A stretch of 64,000 bases of DNA from Fretibacter rubidus (GCF_041429785.1 NZ_CP163423.1:1426001-1490000), one strand, 5' to 3'. Counted from the stretch's first letter, positions 41,997 through 51,650 are shown. Notes: generated by a model not told the origin, from the sequence alone. Translations and numbers: made by a program.

Positions 41997-44951
41997 ATGG
42001 CGAAAACTTTTCCAAAATCACTCAAATCATTTTTGATGTACAACAGGCTTCTTACAAGCACAGTTATCGCATCGTCTTTGGCCTTTGCAGCGGCACCTGC
42101 CATGGCCCAACAATCAGGCACCGTGATTGGTAATGTTACAGGCAGCAATGGATCTGGTTTATCGGGTGTCACTGTTGAGGCCCGAAGCGCGGTTCTTCCT
42201 GGTGTTCGTTCCGCGACCACACAAGAGAACGGTCGCTACCAGCTACCGCTCCTTCCTCCTGGTCAATACACGCTAACATTTGAGAATTCTGACGGTGTCA
42301 TCATCGAACGCCAAGCTTTTGTGTCTTTATCACAGCGTATCAGCGTTGATGTCGCTTTTGATGGCGGCGATGAAGTTGTCGTAACGAGCCAGAGAATTGC
42401 ACTGGACACTGGTCAAGCGTCATTGGGTAACTCGCTGGGTATTGAAGCCATCGAAGGTGTACCGCTTGGGCAGGAATATCGCGACCTGCAAAAACTAATC
42501 CCCGGCGTTCAATATACCGAAGATACCGTGCGCGGCCCAAGTGCTGGTGGTAGCGGACAAGATAACGTCTATCAATTTGACGGCGTTGACGTCTCGTTGC
42601 CTCTGTTTGGTACGCTGGCTTCTGACCCCTCAACACACGACATTGACCAAGTCTCTATTGTTCGCGGCGGTGCCAAAGCGATTGGCTTTAACCGGTCGGG
42701 TGGTTTTACGATCAATACAATTAGTAAACGCGGCACGAACGAATTTAGCGGTCGTCTGCAATATCAAGCAGAATTTGCAGGCTTGCAGGCCAATCGTAAA
42801 GACGAGGACTCCGTTGTTGACTTCAACGAAGACCGTCGTTGGATCACAGCCAGCCTTGGCGGCCCGATTGTTGAAGACAAGCTGTTTTTCTACGGATCAT
42901 ATTATCGCCCAACGATTAGCCGTAAACAGCGTGAAAACGCTCTGGGTGAACTTCCTGAATTTAAGAGCGAGCGGGACGAATTTTTCGGCAAACTCACATG
43001 GGCGCCAACAAACGACATTTTGCTAGACGCCAGCTTGCGCTCGTCTGACCTTGAAAGCCGCAATAGCGGAATTGGAGCGTTTGACGCAGTTTCAATGTCA
43101 CGTGGTAATGATTCTAAATTCCAACAAGCTATTTTGGAAGGCTCATGGGTCATTGATGACGTTAGTAACGCCAGCTTTAAATATACCAACTTTAAAAATG
43201 ATACGGCGGGACGCCCAGACACTTTGTTTGACGTCGATGTATCCTTCGGCGCTCCTCTGCCTGTCAACTCGCTTGACTCAATTGGCTCATTTACTGTGCC
43301 GCTGTTGCGTGACGGCGAAGCGGATTATAACGCCTTTGTTCAGCCTATCATTGACCAATTTGGTAACGTAGCCGGTGGCGGCGGTCGTATTGGCGGCAGT
43401 GACCTGATTAACGAGCAGGATTTTGCACGTGAATCGATTGAACTCACTTATGGCCGCACCTTTAATCTGGGTGACACGACCCATGACATTCATATTGGGT
43501 TCCAGCGCCAAGAAATCAGCGAAGATTTGGCCCGCACATCCAACGGTTTCGGCCGTATTAGTGTCCCCGGTGGACGGACATTTGCTGATGACGGCGTAAC
43601 ACCTGTCTTTTATGAAGCGCGCGTTTTCCAAACAGGGATTGTCGGTGGTAATGGCGACACAATCGTTCCGCGCTCGATCAAGTCTGAAGCGACTTTGCAG
43701 TCTTTTGAGATTAACGACACGATTGAAAAAGGTGATTTCACCTTTAACCTTGGTGTCCTCATCAGCAATGACATCCTTTACGGCCAAGGCTTACGTGAAG
43801 CCGCAGGCACTGTGTCTGGTTTTGAAGTTGCCCCCGGTAACAAGTACAAAATGTATGAAACAGATTGGGAAGACATGATCCAACCGCGCGTGGGCGTGAA
43901 TTGGGATTATGATGACCGGAGTTCGGTCTTCGCCAATTATGCCCGTTATCACCCGTCCGCTTCATCATTGGCCCGTGCGGCGTCTTGGGACCGTAACCTC
44001 TCGCGTGAACTCCGTCTGCGTTATGACGCGCAAGGCAACTTCATCGAAAGCTCAGCCGTACGCTCATCCTCTGGTAAAGTCTTTGCCGATGGTCTTAAAC
44101 CCCGTAAAATTGACGAATACCTCATTGGTTGGGAACAGCAAGCCACGGACGAGTTAAGAGTTCGCGCCAGCGGTCGTTATCGTCAGGGTAATAATTTCTG
44201 GGAAGATACCAATAATACGGCACGTTTGTTTGGCAATGCGCCAGCGGATATCCAAGCGCTTGGCCTCTATGTGCCAAATCTTGATGAAATTCGGGCCGAA
44301 ATTGGCGGGTCGTCTTACGTGATTGCCCAGCTTGATAATGCCGAAACCCGTTATTACGAAGCCGCTTTTGAGGCCGAGTATAATACCGAAAAATGGTATC
44401 TACAGGCGTCTTATGTCTTGTCGAGCTATAAAGGTAACTTTGACCAAGATAACACAACGACCAATAACGACCAAAACATCTTCATTGGGTCATCCAATAT
44501 TGCCGATGGACCCGGACGTCAGCTTTGGGACAATAAAGAAGGCACATTGAAAGGTGATCGTCCGCATCAGTTTAAGCTTTTTGGTTTCTACCGTTTGCCG
44601 TGGAATGCCCAAGTGGGTGGCTATGCCGCGTACCAGTCTGGCCAGCCGTGGGAAGCATGGGATGTTGAAGTCTACCGTGCCTTTACAGGTAGCGGCAGCA
44701 GCACCATTCGTTATGCCGAACCCGCGGGGTCACGCCGTACAGATTCGCATTTCCAATTGGATATGAATTATGTCCAAAACTTTGAAGTGCTAGGCGGATA
44801 TAACATCCAACTCCGTGCTGATTTGTTCAACGTGTTAAATAGCCAGACGGGTTACAACATTCAGCCGAATAGAAATTCGCTGAGCTTTGGTGAACCGCTG
44901 AGTTTCTACAACCCGCGTCGTCTACAATTAGCTGTGAAAGCCGAGTTCTAG
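41997..44951 (+). CDS. TonB-dependent receptor, Oar-like, with N-terminal carboxypeptidase-regulatory domain
   Basis: A 984-residue outer-membrane receptor. Signal peptide residues 14-37 end AAAPAMA. A carboxypeptidase-regulatory-like beta domain follows (GTVIGNVTGSNGSGLSGVTV, about 41-105), then the plug domain (GQEYRDLQKLIPGVQYTE; FDGVDVSLPLFGT; VSIVRGGAKAIGFNRSGG) and a long barrel ending in a C-terminal Phe (LAVKAEF). This layout is the Oar/CarO-like class used for large glycan or peptide ligands. ATG 41997 has an AAGGGAT ribosome site. Divergent from the AmiD-like amidase and carrying the same operator motif as nagA, it most likely imports peptidoglycan fragments or amino-sugar oligomers. 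Confidence 0.92.
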   Translation: MAKTFPKSLKSFLMYNRLLTSTVIASSLAFAAAPAMAQQSGTVIGNVTGSNGSGLSGVTVEARSAVLPGVRSATTQENGRYQLPLLPPGQYTLTFENSDGVIIERQAFVSLSQRISVDVAFDGGDEVVVTSQRIALDTGQASLGNSLGIEAIEGVPLGQEYRDLQKLIPGVQYTEDTVRGPSAGGSGQDNVYQFDGVDVSLPLFGTLASDPSTHDIDQVSIVRGGAKAIGFNRSGGFTINTISKRGTNEFSGRLQYQAEFAGLQANRKDEDSVVDFNEDRRWITASLGGPIVEDKLFFYGSYYRPTISRKQRENALGELPEFKSERDEFFGKLTWAPTNDILLDASLRSSDLESRNSGIGAFDAVSMSRGNDSKFQQAILEGSWVIDDVSNASFKYTNFKNDTAGRPDTLFDVDVSFGAPLPVNSLDSIGSFTVPLLRDGEADYNAFVQPIIDQFGNVAGGGGRIGGSDLINEQDFARESIELTYGRTFNLGDTTHDIHIGFQRQEISEDLARTSNGFGRISVPGGRTFADDGVTPVFYEARVFQTGIVGGNGDTIVPRSIKSEATLQSFEINDTIEKGDFTFNLGVLISNDILYGQGLREAAGTVSGFEVAPGNKYKMYETDWEDMIQPRVGVNWDYDDRSSVFANYARYHPSASSLARAASWDRNLSRELRLRYDAQGNFIESSAVRSSSGKVFADGLKPRKIDEYLIGWEQQATDELRVRASGRYRQGNNFWEDTNNTARLFGNAPADIQALGLYVPNLDEIRAEIGGSSYVIAQLDNAETRYYEAAFEAEYNTEKWYLQASYVLSSYKGNFDQDNTTTNNDQNIFIGSSNIADGPGRQLWDNKEGTLKGDRPHQFKLFGFYRLPWNAQVGGYAAYQSGQPWEAWDVEVYRAFTGSGSSTIRYAEPAGSRRTDSHFQLDMNYVQNFEVLGGYNIQLRADLFNVLNSQTGYNIQPNRNSLSFGEPLSFYNPRRLQLAVKAEF

Positions 44952-44975
44952 TAAACTCAAAATATAACAAAATTA

Positions 44976-45008
44976 AACCCGGCTCTTGTTTCAAGGGCTG
45001 GGTTTTTT
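44976..45008 (+). terminator. Rho-independent terminator after the TonB-dependent receptor
   Basis: A 12-bp stem (AACCCGGCTCTT with AAGGGCTGGGTT, two G-T wobbles) and 5-base loop run into six T residues, 24 bases after the receptor stop. The A-rich upstream arm also gives a short T-tract on the other strand, so it may serve the convergent kinase gene as well. Confidence 0.85.
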
Positions 45009-45029
45009 GCTGTTTAAAATGTGTTGTTC

Positions 45030-45884
45030 CTATCTGTGCTTGGCAAGCCATAACGCACCGTTAAGGGCATCACCCTGCGGCTTGGATAGTTTGAGGCGGA
45101 TATCTGGCGACATCCACGGTTCAATTCGTGGGGCTAGTCCCCCTAGCAGAGCAACATTTGGCACATCGAGGCCAAAGAGGCCACGCACCATAATTTCCAC
45201 ATGCCATGCAGCGTGATTGGTAATAAGCCGTCCGTGATAATCCCCAGTCTCGGCGGCATTCACGACCTGCGGTGCCATGGTGGCATATTCTGTCGCTGTT
45301 GCGCGGTCCATCCAATCGACGATGGCTTGCGTGTCACTGCCAAATTTTTCTAAAACGGATCGTGTCAAATCTGAATGCTCGAGCCGTCCATCTGACGCGC
45401 GCAACGTAATACGGATAGCTTGAAGGCCAATATAAGCTCCGCTACCTTCATCTGAAATTGGAAAACCATAACCGCCCATCCGTAGTTCTTTGCCACCGAC
45501 CTTCGCGATGCCAATGCTGCCTGTGCCAATTGACACGATTCCGCCGTCTTGGCCGTTATGCGCACCAATATTGGCAATATCAGCATCATTGGTGATTGTC
45601 GTTTGCTTAAAAGGAAACGTTGTCGCGGTCATCTCTGCCATGGCACCAGGACGACCAATTCCGGCGATACCCATGCCCGCTTTGATCATCTTAACGGCCT
45701 CAGCGTTTAGACCCGCGTCACGGCATACATTTTCATAAGCCTCGGTTATCGCGGCAATCACGGTGGCTGTGCCTAAGCGCATATTACCGGGTCCAGCAGT
45801 GCTTTCGCCCAGAACCTTGCCGTCCGCATCGCTTAATCGCGCTTTGGTTTTTGTGCCGCCTGCGTCAATGCCTAGAAAATACAT
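45030..45884 (-). CDS. BadF/BadG-type N-acetyl amino-sugar kinase
   Basis: A 284-residue ASKHA-fold kinase of the BadF/BadG/BcrA family. The phosphate-1 loop is FLGIDAGGTKTKARLSD at the N-terminus, the adenosine/phosphate-2 segment is GGIVSIGTGSIGIAKV, and ITNDADIANIGAH has the catalytic Asp. Eukaryotic-type GlcNAc kinases and clostridial MurK, which phosphorylates MurNAc and GlcNAc at C6, belong here. With MurQ and NagA but no PTS in view, a MurNAc/GlcNAc 6-kinase would complete the pathway. Single leftward gene sharing its upstream region with nagA. Confidence 0.85.
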   Translation of the reverse strand: MYFLGIDAGGTKTKARLSDADGKVLGESTAGPGNMRLGTATVIAAITEAYENVCRDAGLNAEAVKMIKAGMGIAGIGRPGAMAEMTATTFPFKQTTITNDADIANIGAHNGQDGGIVSIGTGSIGIAKVGGKELRMGGYGFPISDEGSGAYIGLQAIRITLRASDGRLEHSDLTRSVLEKFGSDTQAIVDWMDRATATEYATMAPQVVNAAETGDYHGRLITNHAAWHVEIMVRGLFGLDVPNVALLGGLAPRIEPWMSPDIRLKLSKPQGDALNGALWLAKHR

Positions 45885-45974
45885 ATCCCACCTTTAATGC
45901 CACAATGATACCGTATGGCTGGAAGAGGCTACACGGTGATTATCCAAGGGTAAATCTTTGAATTTCATCCGCAA

Positions 45975-46015
45975 TAGTATATTGGTATTAAAGTGGCATT
46001 ATTGCCTGATACCAG
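45975..46015. promoter_or_regulatory. Predicted GntR-type operator between kinase and nagA
   Basis: Contains TAGTATATTGGTAT (45975-45988), identical to the sequence in front of the TonB receptor, and an opposing ATACCAG at 46009-46015, giving a wider TTGGTAT...ATACCA inverted arrangement. The region lies 12 bp before the nagA start and 91 bp before the divergent kinase start, so one site could repress both. Confidence 0.6.
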
Positions 46016-46026
46016 TTGGATACGTC

Positions 46027-47172
46027 ATGAAATTTAGAACGATTGCTAATGCGCGCGTGTTATCATTTGGCGATGACTCAATTTTGCGGACTATTCATAT
46101 AAATACAGAGGGTCGCATTCAGGCTGTCGAAGTCTACCAAGAGACTGATATTTTGGGTGAGGGGGCTTTTGACGCAGAAGGTCAAATCGTGCTGCCCGGT
46201 TTTATTGACGTCCAAGTCAATGGCGGCGGCGGAGTATTATTTAATGACCATCCCACAGTGGACGGCATTGTAGCGATAGGTGCCGCCCACCGTCAATTTG
46301 GAACGACAGGCTATCTACCCACCCTTATCAGTGATGATCCACAGAAGATGCGCGCGGCTATCAAAGCTGTCGATAGCGCTATAGAGGCTGGTATACCCGG
46401 TGTGCTAGGCATTCATTTAGAGGGGCCATATCTGAACGCGACCAAGCGCGGTGTTCATGATAGCGAGAAATTTTCTCGTATTGGACCAGACGAAATAGCA
46501 TTATTATGTAGCTTAAAACACGGCAAGACGTTGGTGACGCTTGCTCCTGAACTGACGACACCCGATGTCATTCGCACACTTACGAACCGCGGAGTAATTG
46601 TGTCTGCAGGTCATACATTGGGGACCTATGATGACGGCATGAGTGCGATTGAGGCTGGGCTACGGGGGTTTACGCATCTGTTTAACGCCATGACACCCCT
46701 TGCTAGTCGAGAGCCGGGGATTGCGGCAGCGGCCATTAACGATAAACGCGCATGGTGCGGTGTTATCGCCGATGGTCATCACGTACACCCTGCCATGTTG
46801 CAAATGGCATTTAGGGCAAAGGCGGGACGGAATATTTTCCTTGTGACAGATGCTATGCCGAGCGTTGGCGCCGCGCATAAAGATTTTTCCTTAGACGGGC
46901 AGCCTATCACAGTAACTGATGGTCGGTGCCTGACGCGTGAGGGAACTCTCGCAGGATCAGATTTAGATATGATGTGCGCCGTTAGAAATGCACAGGCGTT
47001 CTTTGATATTTCATTCTCACAAGCCGCTGAATTAGCCAGCATTGTTCCCGCGCAATTCTTGGGCTTGGATAATAATTACGGTTCAATCAGTGTAGGGCAA
47101 TGGGCCAATATCAATCTTATCGATGATAATATGTCGGTGACGAAAAGCTGGATAAAGGGCGTGACTGGATAA
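46027..47172 (+). CDS. nagA: N-acetylglucosamine-6-phosphate deacetylase
   Basis: A 381-residue amidohydrolase that removes acetate from GlcNAc-6-P to give GlcN-6-P. Seen: LPGFIDVQVNGGGG (start of the metal barrel), GIHLEGPYLNATKRG with the metal Glu, VSAGHTLGTYDDGMSAIEAGLRGFTHLFNAM in parts (SAGHTLGTYDDG with one metal His, GFTHLFNAM with another) and FLVTDAMPSVGA with the catalytic Asp. Start at ATG 46027; the longer frame would run through the operator. It is divergent from the kinase and convergent with the GntR regulator. It takes the GlcNAc-6-P made by MurQ or by the kinase. No nagB is in the window. Confidence 0.93.
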   Translation: MKFRTIANARVLSFGDDSILRTIHINTEGRIQAVEVYQETDILGEGAFDAEGQIVLPGFIDVQVNGGGGVLFNDHPTVDGIVAIGAAHRQFGTTGYLPTLISDDPQKMRAAIKAVDSAIEAGIPGVLGIHLEGPYLNATKRGVHDSEKFSRIGPDEIALLCSLKHGKTLVTLAPELTTPDVIRTLTNRGVIVSAGHTLGTYDDGMSAIEAGLRGFTHLFNAMTPLASREPGIAAAAINDKRAWCGVIADGHHVHPAMLQMAFRAKAGRNIFLVTDAMPSVGAAHKDFSLDGQPITVTDGRCLTREGTLAGSDLDMMCAVRNAQAFFDISFSQAAELASIVPAQFLGLDNNYGSISVGQWANINLIDDNMSVTKSWIKGVTG

Positions 47173-47175
47173 ACT

Positions 47176-47916
47176 CTACCCCAATTGCTCGCTTTCTAAA
47201 TTCATTACAATATCAAATCTATCGCCTCGATATGCTGAGCGCGTAAGCTCCACTGGCGTTCCGTCACGTAAATATGACCGCCGTTCAATGCGTAAGAGTT
47301 CACCAAACTCCTCAATCGATAACAGCCCTGCCTCTGTTGGGTTGGCAAGGGATGCTTTGACGCGTTGTGTGCCGCGAGCAGGACGGTTGCCTTGGCTTTC
47401 CAGAGCCTGATACAGGCTCTCTTTAATATCTTCGATATCGGGTAGCAGCCGTGCGGGAACCACAGCGTTTTCAATTGCCATAGGTTCATTTTCAAACTGA
47501 CGAACCCGGCCCAACCTTACGACGCGGTCTTGGGTTGATATTTGTAATATCTCTGCTTCTTCAACTGTGGGATTACCATAAGCTTTCATAATCCAAACAG
47601 CGTGCGGGTTGTGACCCTTTGTTTGAGCGCTTCCTGTGAAGCCCTTTAGGCTTGAGCCTAAATTTTCTACATTGGGGAGAATGAATGTGCCCGCTCCGTG
47701 GCGCCGCTCTACAACACTGTCCGCCACTAATACATCGAGCGCTTTTCGGATTGTAACGCGTGATACGCCACTGATCTGACATAGCTCTCTCTCGGATGGC
47801 AGGGCCTCTCCGGCGACGACATCACCGCGCGCTATAAAGCTACGAATGTTTTTAGCAATCTGGATATAATGTGGGGTCGATACTGATTTATCAGGGCGAA
47901 TATCTGCCATTAACAT
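47176..47916 (-). CDS. GntR/HutC-family regulator with UTRA domain
   Basis: A 246-residue regulator: N-terminal winged HTH (HYIQIAKNIRSFIARGDVVAG; ALPSERELCQISGVSRVTIRKAL; RRHGAGTFIL) and a C-terminal UTRA ligand domain (from about residue 85, ending DIVMNLESEQ). Family members such as NagR/YvoA and NagQ sense GlcN-6-P or GlcNAc-6-P. Start chosen at ATG 47916 because AGGGGGG lies at the right distance; a GTG at 47940 and ATG 47910 are alternatives. It is the last gene of the leftward run namZ, murQ, gntR. The shared 14-bp motif upstream of nagA and the TonB receptor is its best candidate operator. Confidence 0.9.
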   Translation of the reverse strand: MLMADIRPDKSVSTPHYIQIAKNIRSFIARGDVVAGEALPSERELCQISGVSRVTIRKALDVLVADSVVERRHGAGTFILPNVENLGSSLKGFTGSAQTKGHNPHAVWIMKAYGNPTVEEAEILQISTQDRVVRLGRVRQFENEPMAIENAVVPARLLPDIEDIKESLYQALESQGNRPARGTQRVKASLANPTEAGLLSIEEFGELLRIERRSYLRDGTPVELTRSAYRGDRFDIVMNLESEQLG

Positions 47917-48066
47917 CGCGACGACCCCCCCTGAGTTCACTTAAATTTTAGTCTTGTTCTCTATCTGAAAGTGTAACACAAACAATGCTATTATCAAAAC
48001 CGCGTAGGCGCTTTTACTGTCACGTTTTAATGTTCTTAAAAGAATGACCTGTACGACAAAATAAAC

Positions 48067-48951
48067 TTACTGGTTCTCAAAAATACCAATTGCAGCCCTT
48101 AGATTGTCGTTCGCTTGGATTAAAATACCCTTGGATTGTATATGGCTTGCGCCGAGGCTGACGAGCACTGCCTGCTTAATATGATTATTGGTCTCAGCCA
48201 ATGCGGCTTTGGCTGTGTCTGTAGAACACGCTGCTATTTGCGCGACCATGTTGATTGCACGATTTTCTAGCTTTGCATTCGATACAATCATATCAACCAT
48301 CAAGCCGTCATAAACGCGGCCCAAACGGGTCATAATGGCGGTTGATAGCATGTTTAAAACAGCCTTTTGCGCGGTCCCGGCCTTCATACGGGTCGACCCA
48401 GCAATGATTTCACCGCCCGTTTCGGCTAGTATTCCGTGGTCGGCCTCGTTGAAAATGGCGGTATTTGCATTGTTGACGATGCCAATTGTAACCGCGCCGC
48501 GTGACCGTGCTTCGCGTAATGCACCAAGTGTGTAGGGTGTTTGACCGCTGGCTGCGACGCAAAAAACGATATCCTCTGGCGCTGTGTCAATACTTCTGAT
48601 GAACACGTGACCGGCCTCTATATTGTCCTCTGCGCCCTCTTGGCTTGTAACAAGAGCGTCCATACCGCCCGCCATACCGTAAACGATCCGCGTGTGGGGC
48701 CAGTTAAATGTGGGGCCAAGTTCGGAGCCGTCCTGCACGGCTAAACGGCCTGACGTGCCCGCACCGATATAGATTAATCGGCCAGCTTTGCCTAAACGAT
48801 TTGCGGCCATGTCCACGGCGTCAGCTATCGCGTCTATAGAGGGTTCCACGGCTTGAACGGCTTTCACCTGTCCGTCGTACATGGCTTTGACGATATCGCG
48901 TGTGGGCCACGTATCAAGCCCGCTATATTGGCCTATTATTTCCTCGGTCAT
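48067..48951 (-). CDS. murQ: N-acetylmuramic acid 6-phosphate etherase
   Basis: A 294-residue SIS-domain lyase that splits the D-lactyl ether of MurNAc-6-P, giving GlcNAc-6-P and D-lactate. The family start (TRDIVKAMYDGQVKAVQAVE), the SIS nucleotide/sugar loop GRLIYIGAGTSGRLAVQDGSELG in parts (YIGAGTSGRLAVQD) and the GGEIIAGSTRMKAGTAQK block (active-site Glu in GSELG region) are all present. Length is normal. Presence of murQ marks a catabolic MurNAc route, different from the AmgK/MurU recycling route common in many proteobacteria. In the same leftward run as namZ and the regulator. Confidence 0.94.
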   Translation of the reverse strand: MTEEIIGQYSGLDTWPTRDIVKAMYDGQVKAVQAVEPSIDAIADAVDMAANRLGKAGRLIYIGAGTSGRLAVQDGSELGPTFNWPHTRIVYGMAGGMDALVTSQEGAEDNIEAGHVFIRSIDTAPEDIVFCVAASGQTPYTLGALREARSRGAVTIGIVNNANTAIFNEADHGILAETGGEIIAGSTRMKAGTAQKAVLNMLSTAIMTRLGRVYDGLMVDMIVSNAKLENRAINMVAQIAACSTDTAKAALAETNNHIKQAVLVSLGASHIQSKGILIQANDNLRAAIGIFENQ

Positions 48952-49011
48952 AGGGTAATTAACCTCTCTACACGGCGAATATCACACTAGCCTTGAGGCT
49001 ATTTCTGTCAA

Positions 49012-50217
49012 TCAATTGCTCGGCGGGTAGATCAAGTATTTTGCACGAACGGCCTTGAACGCATCTAAATCTAATTGCCAACTTTGGCGAATAGCCGCTT
49101 CATTTAGCCCGCTTTTTATTTGATCTCTAAGGTCTTCATTTCCGGCCAATTTATCAAAGAAATTTCGTTCAAGAAAAAATGTGTCTTTGTTGGGAGCTGC
49201 TGCGTAAAATTTTAACAACCATTCTAAATTTATCGTAGCGTTAGGTGTGGGCATTGTGGCTGCCGTATTCCTCAGGTCATAGCCAAAACATAAAGCACCA
49301 TTTAGCTTTGGGTTTCTTGCGCCAAAGCTTGGCTCGGGGCGAAAGCTAAAATTTTGTTTTGGGTATTGAGGATGACCGACAATTTCGAACGGGAAGGGCG
49401 TTCCTCGCCCAATACTGACAACTGTGCCTTCAAATAGGGCTAGTGACGGATATAAATATACGGCGTTCATCGTTGGCAAGTTGGGTGACGGCTTTATTGG
49501 CAAAACATAGGCCGTGTCCCGTGCATAGTTTGCAATGGGCACGACTGTTAAGTTCGCCTGAATGCCGCCCGCGAGCCAGCCTTCACCATTTATCATCTTA
49601 GCATATTCACCAATGGTCATACCGTAAACGAGCGGAACAGGATGCAGGCCGACAAAAGATTTTACCGAAGGTTCCAAAACGGGGCCGTCAATGTAACCGC
49701 CGTTAGGATTGGGACGGTCAAGCACGATAACTTGGATGTCATTTTCGGCTGCAGCCTCCATCACATAATGCAACGTGCTGAGATAAGTGTAAAATCGTAC
49801 GCCGACATCTTGGATATCAAAGACGATGGTATCAACGCCATTGAGAGCCGCCTTAGATGGTTTTTTGTTGGCTCCATAAAGCGACAGAATAGGCAAGCCA
49901 GTTTTGGTATCGATATCATCATCGATTGTTGCCCCCGCATCGGCGTCACCCCGAAAGCCATGTTCAGGGGCAAATACTTTTGCGACGGATATGTTATTTT
50001 CAATTAAGGTGTCGACTAAATGTGTGTCTCCAACCAATGATGTAGCATTCCCAACGACAGCAACCGATTTCCCGCGAAGCTTTGGCATATAAATATCGAC
50101 ACGTTCACTTGCCACGATAAAACTCTGATTTTCAACGTTATTTTGGTTGCAGCCAGTCAAGAAACATATGATGAGGACAAGTAAAAATCTGCCGATTGTA
50201 TTTTTTGCTAAGATCAT
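49012..50217 (-). CDS. namZ: NamZ-type exo-beta-N-acetylmuramidase (DUF1343), lipoprotein
   Basis: A 401-residue protein of the former DUF1343 family, now known in Bacillus and Tannerella as NamZ, which releases terminal MurNAc from peptidoglycan glycans. Signal FLLVLIICFLTGC gives lipid anchoring at Cys23. Characteristic blocks are VAVVGNATSLVGDTHLVD, the APEHGFRGDADAGA motif, DTIVFDIQDVGVRFYTYLSTL (in part FDIQDVGVRFYTYL), VLDRPNPNGG and PSPNLPTMNAVYLYPSLALFEGT (in part PTMNAVYLYPSLALFEGT). It precedes murQ by 60 bp, the arrangement seen in muropeptide catabolic clusters. It would generate MurNAc for the kinase/MurQ route. Confidence 0.92.
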   Translation of the reverse strand: MILAKNTIGRFLLVLIICFLTGCNQNNVENQSFIVASERVDIYMPKLRGKSVAVVGNATSLVGDTHLVDTLIENNISVAKVFAPEHGFRGDADAGATIDDDIDTKTGLPILSLYGANKKPSKAALNGVDTIVFDIQDVGVRFYTYLSTLHYVMEAAAENDIQVIVLDRPNPNGGYIDGPVLEPSVKSFVGLHPVPLVYGMTIGEYAKMINGEGWLAGGIQANLTVVPIANYARDTAYVLPIKPSPNLPTMNAVYLYPSLALFEGTVVSIGRGTPFPFEIVGHPQYPKQNFSFRPEPSFGARNPKLNGALCFGYDLRNTAATMPTPNATINLEWLLKFYAAAPNKDTFFLERNFFDKLAGNEDLRDQIKSGLNEAAIRQSWQLDLDAFKAVRAKYLIYPPSN

Positions 50218-50387
50218 ATGGGTCTCAATTACATCATCTTGAATAAATCATATTGTGTCGGCCTGATAACAAAAGGCAAGAATAATCGCGGCTATGGAAG
50301 CGTCAAAATCTCTTATCTAGCGCCTATTTTTATCAAAGAGTCGCGTTATAAGGGTCAAATAGAAAACGGCTTAGATAGATAAGAGTT

Positions 50388-51650
50388 ATGGCACAGATTA
50401 ATCCTGATATTACGGCGCATTTAAATGTTTTGGGGCAACGTGCCAGAAAGGCCGCTGCTGGCCTAGCTTTAGCGACAACAGAACAGAAAAATGATGCTCT
50501 TAGAGAGGCGGCAAAAGCCCTTATAGACGCTTTGCCTGACCTGATATCTGCCAATGAGGCGGATGTTGCGAGTGTAATGGGACACAAAGCAGATGCCTTT
50601 ATTGATCGTCTGATGTTAACGCCACACCGCATAGAGGGTATGGCACGGGCCCTGATTGATATTAGCGAGCTACCCGATCCGGTTGGCCGCACCTTAGCCA
50701 GTTTTGACAGGCCGAACGGGTTGAAAATAAACCGCGTTGCTGTGCCTATCGGGGTTATTGGTATGATTTATAAATCGCGCCCTAATGTGGGTGCCGATGC
50801 CAGCGGGCTATGTTTGAAATCTGGCAATGCCATTATTCTGCGCGGTGGTTCAGAAAGTCGGCGCTCAACAGATATCATCGTCAAAGCTATGCAGTCAGGG
50901 CTAATGAGTGCGGGCCTACCCAAAGACGCTGTCCAAACTGTTGGCACAACGGACAGGAGCGCCGTCACGGCGTTATTACAAGCTGATCAATATGTTGACC
51001 TTGTTATACCGCGCGGCGGCCGCGGCCTTGTCGAACTTGTGCGTGACACGGCAAAAGTGCCGACATTGCTTCACTTGGACGGTAATTGTCACAGTTATGT
51101 GCATAGTGACGCTGACATAGACAAAGCTGTCGCGATAATAACTAATGCCAAAATGCGCCGAACAGGGGTTTGCGGTGCAACAGAAAGTATTGTGGTTGAT
51201 AAGGCTGTTGCTCCCCATTTTCTGCCCAAGTTAGTCGACGCCTTAAAGGGATGTGAATTGCGCGGCGATAAAGCCTCAATCGCGATAGACTCTCGCATAA
51301 TGCAAGCGTCTGATGATGACTGGTCGACTGAATATCTGGACGCTGTGGCATCAGTAAAAATTGTAAGCGATATTGATTCTGCAATTACGTTTATATCCGC
51401 TCATTCTTCGGGTCATACCGATGCAATTATTACTGAAAATACAAATGCAGCACGCCAATTCATGGCCTCAATTGATAGTGCCGTCGTTATGCATAACGCT
51501 TCAACGCAGTTTTCCGATGGTGGGGAGTTCGGCATGGGGGCGGAGATTGGTATCGCCACAGGCAAAATGCATGCCCGTGGCCCCGTAGGATTAGAACAGC
51601 TGACCAGCTTTAAATACCTTGTTTTTGGTACAGGGCAAATAAGACCTTAG
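50388..51650 (+). CDS. proA: Gamma-glutamyl phosphate reductase
   Basis: A 420-residue NADPH-dependent reductase of proline synthesis that turns gamma-glutamyl phosphate into glutamate 5-semialdehyde. The catalytic Cys262 lies in [30 protein letters not shown] (about 121-138) and [12 protein letters not shown] bind cofactor and substrate; [20 protein letters not shown] is the C-terminal signature. Full length. proB is not next to it, and the divergent neighbour is namZ across a 170-bp spacer in which I see no convincing operator. Confidence 0.95.
   Translation: MAQINPDITAHLNVLGQRARKAAAGLALATTEQKNDALREAAKALIDALPDLISANEADVASVMGHKADAFIDRLMLTPHRIEGMARALIDISELPDPVGRTLASFDRPNGLKINRVAVPIGVIGMIYKSRPNVGADASGLCLKSGNAIILRGGSESRRSTDIIVKAMQSGLMSAGLPKDAVQTVGTTDRSAVTALLQADQYVDLVIPRGGRGLVELVRDTAKVPTLLHLDGNCHSYVHSDADIDKAVAIITNAKMRRTGVCGATESIVVDKAVAPHFLPKLVDALKGCELRGDKASIAIDSRIMQASDDDWSTEYLDAVASVKIVSDIDSAITFISAHSSGHTDAIITENTNAARQFMASIDSAVVMHNASTQFSDGGEFGMGAEIGIATGKMHARGPVGLEQLTSFKYLVFGTGQIRP

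Noticed and set aside
42541-43026. Open frame of 161 codons inside the large TonB receptor
   Set aside because: Alternate frame of the receptor gene; no ribosome site and no family signal.
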